NCBI GenBank assembly: GCA_014898415.1
Contig: RCTD01000023.1
Location: 248,001 to 312,000, forward strand
Direction of reading: 5' to 3'
Origin: Stromatinia cepivora
Lineage: Eukaryota; Ascomycota; Leotiomycetes; Helotiales; Sclerotiniaceae
Length of the DNA: 64,000 bases
Below the pieces are notes generated by a model. That model saw only the letters and a list, made by a program, of their open reading frames with translations. It made no database searches and had not been told where the DNA came from. The position numbers were made by a program, and so were the translations under genes. Below, one piece after another: positions 57,401 through 64,000 of the stretch. Positions within the stretch are counted from its first letter, which is position 1. Each line of letters starts with the position of its first letter.

Positions 57401-59060
57401 TTGCTAGAAGAATTGTGGATGGTCCTTGGGGAGCACCATCAGGCCAATCTCCGCCTAGCGGGGGTGGATCCTCACAGCACGGCGGTGGATTCAATGCGGC
57501 AAGTTTTGGCGTCGATGTTGAAGCAACGCTATTGAGATGTCTGGATCTTATTGATCTCGATGACAGTCCGACCAAGCCGCGTTTTAACCTGCGTAGAACC
57601 TCTGGGCAAACAATGCTTCACCTCGCTTGTTCATTGGGACTTCACCGCTTCGTCGCCGCTTTATTGGCACGAAACGTGAATTGCGAACCACGAGACAAAG
57701 GTGGATTCACGCCTATGCATTTCGCTGCTCTTCATAACCATCCACAGATCGTTCGACGGCTCATCCTCAGTGGTGCCGATCCATTGATTAGAAGTCTCCA
57801 AGGATATGCTCCTGCAGATATGACAGCTTCCGAGGAAGTCCATCGTGCCGTTCGCAGAGTGGAACATCATTCAAGAACACGAAGTGGTTCTTCATTGAAA
57901 AGCAGAACAAGCAGTGCCACATCATTACGATCATTATGGCAACCACCAAATGCAGAGATACCTAATGAAAGTGGCATCAGCGATAGCGACGACGAGGATA
58001 GCAACGAATATGAGGACGAGGACGCCGATGTTGAAACTGAAGCTGCTACTGACGGTACATTCCTGATGCGAAGCAGGCAATCTAGGGGATCAACTGCGGG
58101 GAAAATATCGAATGAGGCTATTGAGGCAACTAAAACTCCTGTTTTGGAACTTCCTGAAGTCGAAGCAGACGAAGGCTTGGCGTCTCCAACATTGGCCATG
58201 ACTGCAATCCGAGATCAGATGCTCGCCCAATTCACACAATTCACAGCTCAGATGCAGCACCTACAACAAAGCTTCCATAATGGTATGCATCTTGGTCTCC
58301 CAACCCTGCCCCAGATGCCTCAAATGCCGCAAATGCCTACTCTTGCAAATCTTCCAGGTTATCAAGCTTATCTACCAAGCCCAATGGCCCGCCGCATCGC
58401 TAGCCGTCCAGAAAGCCCTAACCGTCAAGATGGCGCCAAGGAACAAGGCAACAAATGGTGGGATCTTTTCTCCGGTAATGTAGCTGTAGCACCACCCGCC
58501 TACGAAGACATCTTCCCACAAAATGATATGGATATGAAACGAGCTTCCGCAGAACAGGCAGTTGCGGATACCATCGCGGACAACAAATGTTCTCAAGTCT
58601 TTGATCAAATGAAAACACAAGTTGGAGCAGCTACATCTGTGGTTCGCGCAGAAAGTTCAACAGCTGCTATGATTAGGAAACCAATGCCCATGGGCACCCT
58701 TAGAATCGGCGGAAAGGAAGTAGTTACGGTGGAGCAACAGAACCAGATACAATTGCTACGTCAGGAGAAATTGAAGAGGGTTAGGAGTGATAGGAAACTA
58801 TTTCTTATCTGGGTATGTCCTTGTTCATGCTATCTTTTCTTGTTCTTGTCACACCTTTCTCCTTTCCCCTTGCCACTTTAACTTTCATCCAAAAATCTTT
58901 TCGAGACTAACAACTCTCCACACAGATCCCACTCCTCCTGGTAATGATGCTCGCCACATTCCACACTCGCATTCCAGCCGTTTGGTCCCGCGCGTCTTAT
59001 GTTTTCACCTCTCTCACAAATCGAAATCAAGATCAGGGGCGTGTGATAGAAGTATCATGA
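54467..59060 (+). CDS. mga2: Mga2/Spt23-like membrane-tethered transcription factor
   Basis: Homologue of yeast Mga2/Spt23, ER-anchored factors released by ubiquitin-proteasome processing to activate the fatty acid desaturase gene OLE1 and hypoxic genes. Exons 54467-55168, 55237-58812 and 58926-59060 join in frame to 1470 residues. The N-terminal third is Ser/Pro-rich with acidic patches (SGADSDPDFEFLDSS). A conserved block SRVETQIPIKMTLFPIPPGV is followed by GGEVLICSGCITRERKRAARKK and an Ig-like DNA-binding region. The IPT/TIG domain is at about 835-905 (HKLIPNEGPKAGGIEVTCLG) and the ankyrin repeats at about 1024-1100 (GQTMLHLACSLG, GGFTPMHFAALHN). A C-terminal hydrophobic anchor (LFLIW-IPLLLVMMLATF, about 1422-1438) is created across intron 2. 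The first in-frame ATG is used; a second at SGADSDP is possible. Confidence 0.93.
58813..58925 (+). other. Intron inside the membrane anchor of the mga2-like gene
   Basis: A 113-bp GTATGT..CACAG intron divides the C-terminal hydrophobic segment after LFLIW. Unspliced, the frame continues with VCPCSCYLFLFLSHLSPF and stops at 58881, which is also strongly hydrophobic. Confidence 0.85.
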
Positions 59061-60300
59061 TTGCTTGTAAAATCACAGCATCTTCCCTGATACTTCATAC
59101 TAGCTTTTTTTTGCTTGCTTTTTTCATATTTTTTTCTATTCATCTTACGTTACGTTAGGTTACCCCTTGATCACCTTGACACCAGAAAGGTTGATCTAGT
59201 ACTTTGTTTATTATGCGTTTTAGCGTTCATGATGATTTTGATTTTGATTTGATGGGATGGTATGGGATGGAATTTGATGGTGGTGTGATGGTTGGTTGGT
59301 TGGGGTTGGCTTGTTCCTGGGCTTTACCTATATGGGATAGTTATAGGAAGGAGGGAAGGAAGGATGGAAAATTACGATAGATGGGATATGAATGAATGAA
59401 TGGATGGATGGGAGGAAAGATGGACGTCTCAATTGTTTGATTTAGACGAGCAGGCGATGCAGTTAGTCATACCATATCATGCATTCATTGGCGTGATCCC
59501 ATTCATCATACAGTGGAAGTGGAAACTTTTCTTTTTATCAACATTATTCGGAATTTGTTTTTCTGGAATAGCCTGGGCAGGTATTTAATGTACAGATGGA
59601 TGGAGAGAGAATCGATATTGATATAGATACCGATACCGACATCGAATTAGGTAGCTAGTTAAGAGAGATAGATCGTGATGCAAATCATAAATTGCAACAC
59701 ACACCAACCATATCAACCATCTGAAATACAAGACAATGACCTCCAATTCGAGTGAATGAACAGAGACGAGAAAAGAAAAGAAATTCCTTCGTTAAAGAAT
59801 AGAAAAATCGCCAGGTATCCCATTCCATTCCACCCCTCCCCTCCCCTTCCCAACCCAACCCTTCCATCCTCCCCTTTCCTTCAAAATACTCGCCGTGAAA
59901 ATGCACACGCATTAAAATGTCCAAAGACAAAATTGTTCGCTCAAATCGCTTTGACTACCTATGTTATGCTATGCGAATGAATGCAATGATGCCCTTGCAA
60001 ATAGGCAAAATAAACAAACGTTTTTCTCATATCAGTCGTAAAGAGTCAAGAGATGTGAACAAAAGAAAATTAAAGAAAAATGAACAAGATATTATTAGGT
60101 GTATTGCCGTTATAAAAAAGCGTAGGGGTCGTAAATGAATTTCGTAGAATTAGTACAATATCAAATCATCATGTCTGTCGTAAAGTCGTAACACATTTGG
60201 GTGAATGTCAAATTGTTGATTTTGCTGGGATATTTTCCTCGTGGGTTCTGTATGCAGGTAGTTGTATGTAATGTATGGCGTTTATGGATCAGAGAATCAT
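59061..60300. other. Convergent intergenic space, mga2-like / unknown gene
   Basis: 1.2 kb with 3' flanks. It includes T-rich and TGATGGGATGG-like simple sequence (about 59230-59300), a C/T tract at about 59820-59880, and a 62-codon hydrophobic frame at 59400-59588 of doubtful status. Confidence 0.55.
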
Positions 60301-62802
60301 TTAGAAGATCTCGAGATCTTCAGGCCAGTCTCCAGGTTCTTTGGTTGTTTGTGTAGATTGAGGTACTTGTGTTTGTTGCGGTCTGGAATTCCTGGTGTGA
60401 AGCATTTCACCACTAGGGAGGCGTACATGTTGCGGGATCCTGGGTACCGGGGGGGCTCCGTAAAAATCATGTGCCGGAATGGTTTCTCGGTCATCAGCTT
60501 CGTATCCAGCTTCAGATTGTTGAGACAGAGATTTTCTCGGCTTGTTATAGTTGAGGAAATCACCATCGGTCTTGGCGGGAGGCGAATCCTTGGGAATCTT
60601 GAGCTTCACGAGAATGCTTCTGGGTCTCTCGGTTTCACGACCAGGAGCAGGATACCGGGCTATTGGATTGCGAGCATCGTCCGAAACAACTCTCTTCTCG
60701 GGAGTAGAAGGGCCGGTGTAAGGACTCTTCTCATTGATAAATTTGCGGTTTCGGCTACTCCTCACCTTCTTGAGCGGCTTGACATCAAGATCGGGATCAG
60801 ATTCGGATTCGGGTGTAGGTCTAAAGGCACTATCTTTCTCAGCAATCTTTTTCTTCTTTATTGCGCGAGGTCGACCAGCCTTTGCCTCAGACGCCTTTCC
60901 CTCTTCAATCCTAGCTTGCTGTGAAAGGATACGCGAAGTTGTGGACTTGACTTCAACCGCCATCTTGGCACCAGCAGCAGATCCGCCTGTGATAAAAACT
61001 TGGGAATGATGGCTGTCAGACATATCATTATCAGATTCAATGCTGGATAGCACATATTCTGACCCTTCCTCTGGCACTGTAGTAGGAGCCTGGCTTGCTT
61101 GTACACTTCGAAGTTGATTCGTCTTGAAGAAATCAGTTGGCCCGGTCGAAATATGATCCATGCTATCTTGTGTTGTAATAGCTTTTCCAATGTTGTAGAA
61201 ATCTCCATTGTCATTGAAGTTTGCTTCAGGATCAACGTAGCCGCTTAAAAGTCGCTCAGAAGGAAGGGTCGCTAGAGCACCAGGTACAAAACGTGTTCTA
61301 CCATATCGGTCGGGTTGGGGTGGTAGAGGATGTGATGGCTGTTGCTGGTATGATGGTTGGTATGATGGTTGGTATGATGGTTGATAGGATTGCCGTTGTT
61401 GGAAATCAGGAGGTTGGTATATCTGCTCATCAGCAAGTGGCTCCGCGAAAGTATCCGTTAATTGACGGCGAGCATCTTCAAGCTTCGTCTCCAGATCACT
61501 AACCCGCTTGACTAGTTTCTGCTGTCTTTGAAACTCCTTTCTCGACGGAACCTTTCTTACAGACCGAGGGTGTTCAGGCAATGCAGGGCGCGACATCCAC
61601 TCTCTGCTTGTCATCTTTCTGAGGTTCGACATCGATGGTGTCTTTCGGTGAAAAACACTTCGAGGGGTTGAAGCATCAACCGGAGCTGAGAACTTAGAGG
61701 CGGGACTGTCATGGTAAAAGTCTTGAGTACTGACGACAAGTCTGCTCTGTCTCTTGTCCTCTATGGGTGAATTTTCTCTCGAATGGTATTTATCGTTCAA
61801 CTCGACTCCAGAATCGTGCTTGAATCGCGGTGTTTGATCCATAGAATGTCTAAGAGGCCCGAAGCCCGGCCGTTGAACAATTGCACCATCCCGGAAGAAC
61901 CCATTTGCCTTCAATTCGTGATACATCTTCTCCGCCTTCTCTTGGCGCTCTCGTACAGCTCTTTGCTGGGGCGTCTCCTCTACGATTTTCTGCGATTTCG
62001 AAAAGATCTTCCAATTGGATGGTTTGATTGAAGCTGCAAGCTTACTACCGAATCGAAATATAGATGATTGTCGAGAAGTATCGGACATAGCTGCGAGTGA
62101 CGATTCCGCACCCATAGATTTGTTTGAATGTTGCATGAACCCGTGCTTCGCCATCTTCGTACCTGGAGTTGCCCGGCCATTCCTTCCCATAAGCTCATCC
62201 TCAATGTATCGCTCCCGAAGCTCCTCTTCATGGTAAAGGTATGGTGTGGGTGGAATCTTACTGACTTTATCATTCATACTACCTTCCAAAAATCTTGAGG
62301 GACGAGATCTATGGAGACTAGGGCGAGCAGGTGAAGGAGATGCTGTGGATCTTCGACTTCTTTGACTTGTTCGACTGCGAGCGCGTGAAGGAAGTCGAGG
62401 TGGAGGAATTACCTGCTGAACAGGCTCCGGCGGCAAAGGCCAATTTTCAGAGCGGTGACGCTTCCCATCTGGATATTCTTCATCATTATCGAAAGCAGGA
62501 CCCAAATACTTTCCACCTTCACCATCATCTGCCAAAATTGTCGGTCGAGCATTGCGATTACTGTACAATCTCTTCGAACCCGTTTTCGAATCGATGGAAT
62601 GTCTGCGATCATCAAACGGACTTTCGCCCATAGGATGATCCATCGACTGGCGGCGAGGAGTCTATAAGATAAACTATTAGTAATTGTTATGCCTCGAGTA
62701 TCGTTTATAAGATCGTCCTCGGGGGTAGGGAAGGTCATGCAATCAATCGAGTTTGAATTATGGATCTTGGGATGGGTGAAAACCAACCTTGTAACTCGCC
62801 AT
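60301..62802 (-). CDS. Unknown basic, largely disordered fungal protein
   Basis: Function not established; the WPLPPEP-containing N-terminus recalls filamentous-fungal proteins loosely annotated as nuclear RNA-binding, a name I would not rely on. A five-codon first exon (62802-62788, MASYK) joins 62661-60301 across a 126-bp intron (GTTGGT..TATAG) for 791 residues. The second exon alone could start at MDHPMGESPFDD, but the acceptor six codons before it and the perfect phase favour the two-exon model. Seen in order: RHRSENWPLPPEP near 70, Arg/Ser-rich stretch about 90-125, RFGSKLAASIKPSNWKIFSK, a helical segment EETPQQRAVRERQEKAEKMY, RKVPSRKEFQRQQKLVKRVS with a likely coiled coil (DLETKLEDARRQLTD), four SYQP repeats, basic clusters (RAIKKKKIAEKD) and an acidic C-terminus DWPEDLEIF. 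Probably nuclear. Confidence 0.85.
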
Positions 62803-64000
62803 TGCCAATCCTCAAATGCGTATTTAATAACACGGTGACATTGACGCGTACAATCAAATATGTCTTTCCGTGGGACTCCACAAAGGAAGAGAAAGGAGGA
62901 GGAGGGGGAGGAGAGGAGAAGGGGTAAAAGTCGCAAAGAAGAAAGAAGATCGAAAAAGAGAGCTGAAATGGGGGGGGCAGATAGAAGTGATTAATATGAT
63001 TTGAATATGCACCTCTATTTTCGGGTACCTTGAAATAGCGTGTCAGAATGTCTTAAAGAAATGTGATTCGTAGTAATTCTTGTTGATGCTGTCCAAACAT
63101 GCAGGTTGCATACCAAACAAAATGCGGAGTTTTAAAATTAGTCTCACCGCTGCATGAACGCGCAGAACATTTGGACTCTTTGAGTAGAAAGTAAACAAAA
63201 AATTGGTTATGTCAACAAACCGAGAAACCGTTGCCAAGAAAATAGTTTAATGTACAATTTGAGCAGGTCTATACGGGGTCGATCCCAGCCACTCGACTCA
63301 AACTCAATTCTCACACCCTTTTCCCCCGTGCGCTTAAATACGGAGTATTATTCACTTCTCTTATTACAATTATTTTGTTAAATATGGTATTAACACCTCC
63401 ATAATCCATAAATCCATATCCATAATATGGACAGCAAAGTCATCAGGTATTCTTCCAAAGATACAAACAAGCATATGACCTAACCCTAGATACGATACTC
63501 ATCCATACCCGCCATCAAATAGCTATCCTCCACGTTTGCCAACCCCCTCGATGATTTCCTGTAAGTCAAGACTTTCATATTTAAATGTGTTGTATGTCAA
63601 GCATTAGTAGATTGGCTAAGAGTTGGAGTACATACATTGTACCTGCATCGTATCTACGGTAACAGCTTCAGCCCGGAAATTCATTGGGGCAACTCATTGG
63701 TGGCTTGAAGATCGCTGTGAACTTAGTAATGGATCCTTGATAGGAAAAGAAAGAGAATTCAATCATAATAGGTAGGTTTTTGGACGCATTTAATTTATTT
63801 TTAATTCAAAAACTTCTAAATTGGACATTTTACTCCTTTAAACAATTCAATATATGGGCATCAACATTCAAGGTGTAAAATTCTTATCCAATTCCGGCCT
63901 TTTCATTTCATTTAGATAGGTAGGTATTCAACTCAATGCAATCCCTTTCCACTCCATTCTCATCTGGTAAAGGATTCCCCTTCTCCCATTTCCAAGCCCA
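62803..64000. other. Upstream region of the unknown gene to window end
   Basis: No gene supported in the last 1.2 kb. A polypurine tract at about 62885-62960 on the + strand (pyrimidine on the transcribed side) is a typical fungal leader or promoter element for the gene starting at 62802. A gene may begin beyond 64000. Confidence 0.55.

Noticed and set aside
55231..58881. 1216-codon single-frame gene starting in front of QQHSAVHSTNG
   Set aside because: It begins at a TTG inside the intron and ends in a retained intron; the spliced three-exon gene model explains the conserved domains and the C-terminal anchor.

Overview
The window is nuclear DNA of a filamentous ascomycete. Short introns (about 48-126 bp) with GT..AG ends and CTAAC-type branch sites interrupt most genes, the base composition is moderately AT-rich, and the gene set is that of Pezizomycotina: group III G-alpha, Chs7, Pmt2, Mga2/Spt23, Nur1, Wwm1. 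From family resemblance the best guess is a leotiomycete close to Botrytis/Sclerotinia; this is inference from memory, not a search. Many open frames in the raw translation are only exons, so genes were rebuilt here by joining exons on splice sites and checking that frames close.

Layout. 1-828: 3' part of a G-protein alpha subunit. 3208-6123: glycogen phosphorylase. 7534-9226 (-): unknown 526-aa protein with cysteine pairs. 10164-12323 (-) and 12552-14663 (+): divergent pair of an Irc3-like mitochondrial helicase and an Rrn5-like Pol I factor. 14937-17142 (-): Swi3/Rsc8 subunit of a SWI/SNF-type remodeller. 17650-18764 (+) and 18797-20473 (-): ETF alpha and adrenodoxin reductase, tail to tail with 32 bp between stops. 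20714-22534: four-span membrane protein. 25218-27491 (-): unrecognised repeat-rich protein isolated between gene-poor stretches. 29718-31215 (-) Nur1 and 31514-32063 (+) Vma7 are divergent. 32633-33260 (-): secreted NPC2-like lipid transfer protein. 33881-34860: WW-domain protein. 35618-37121 (-): TFIIH subunit Ssl1. 37990-39200 (-): Chs7 chitin synthase chaperone. About 43230-45495: MFS sugar transporter with an unresolved 5' end. 46393-48853: Pmt2 mannosyltransferase. 54467-59060: Mga2/Spt23 membrane-tethered transcription factor. 60301-62802 (-): unknown basic, disordered protein.

Most genes are housekeeping and do not form an operon-like or biosynthetic cluster. Loose themes are glycogen and glucose handling (phosphorylase, sugar transporter, G-alpha), cell wall and secretory pathway (Chs7, Pmt2, NPC2-like, Vma7), mitochondrial redox (ETF alpha, Arh1) and nuclear gene expression (Rrn5-like, Swi3/Rsc8, Ssl1, Nur1). 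Gene-poor blocks of 2.2-5.6 kb lie at 22535-25217, 27492-29717, 39201-43229 and 48854-54466. I saw no transposase, CRISPR, rRNA or convincing tRNA. The most novel item is the repeat protein at 25218-27491, with its tandemly repeated upstream region; the most testable structural points are a stop-free 54-nt intron inside the Irc3-like helicase and an intron splitting the membrane anchor of the Mga2-like factor.
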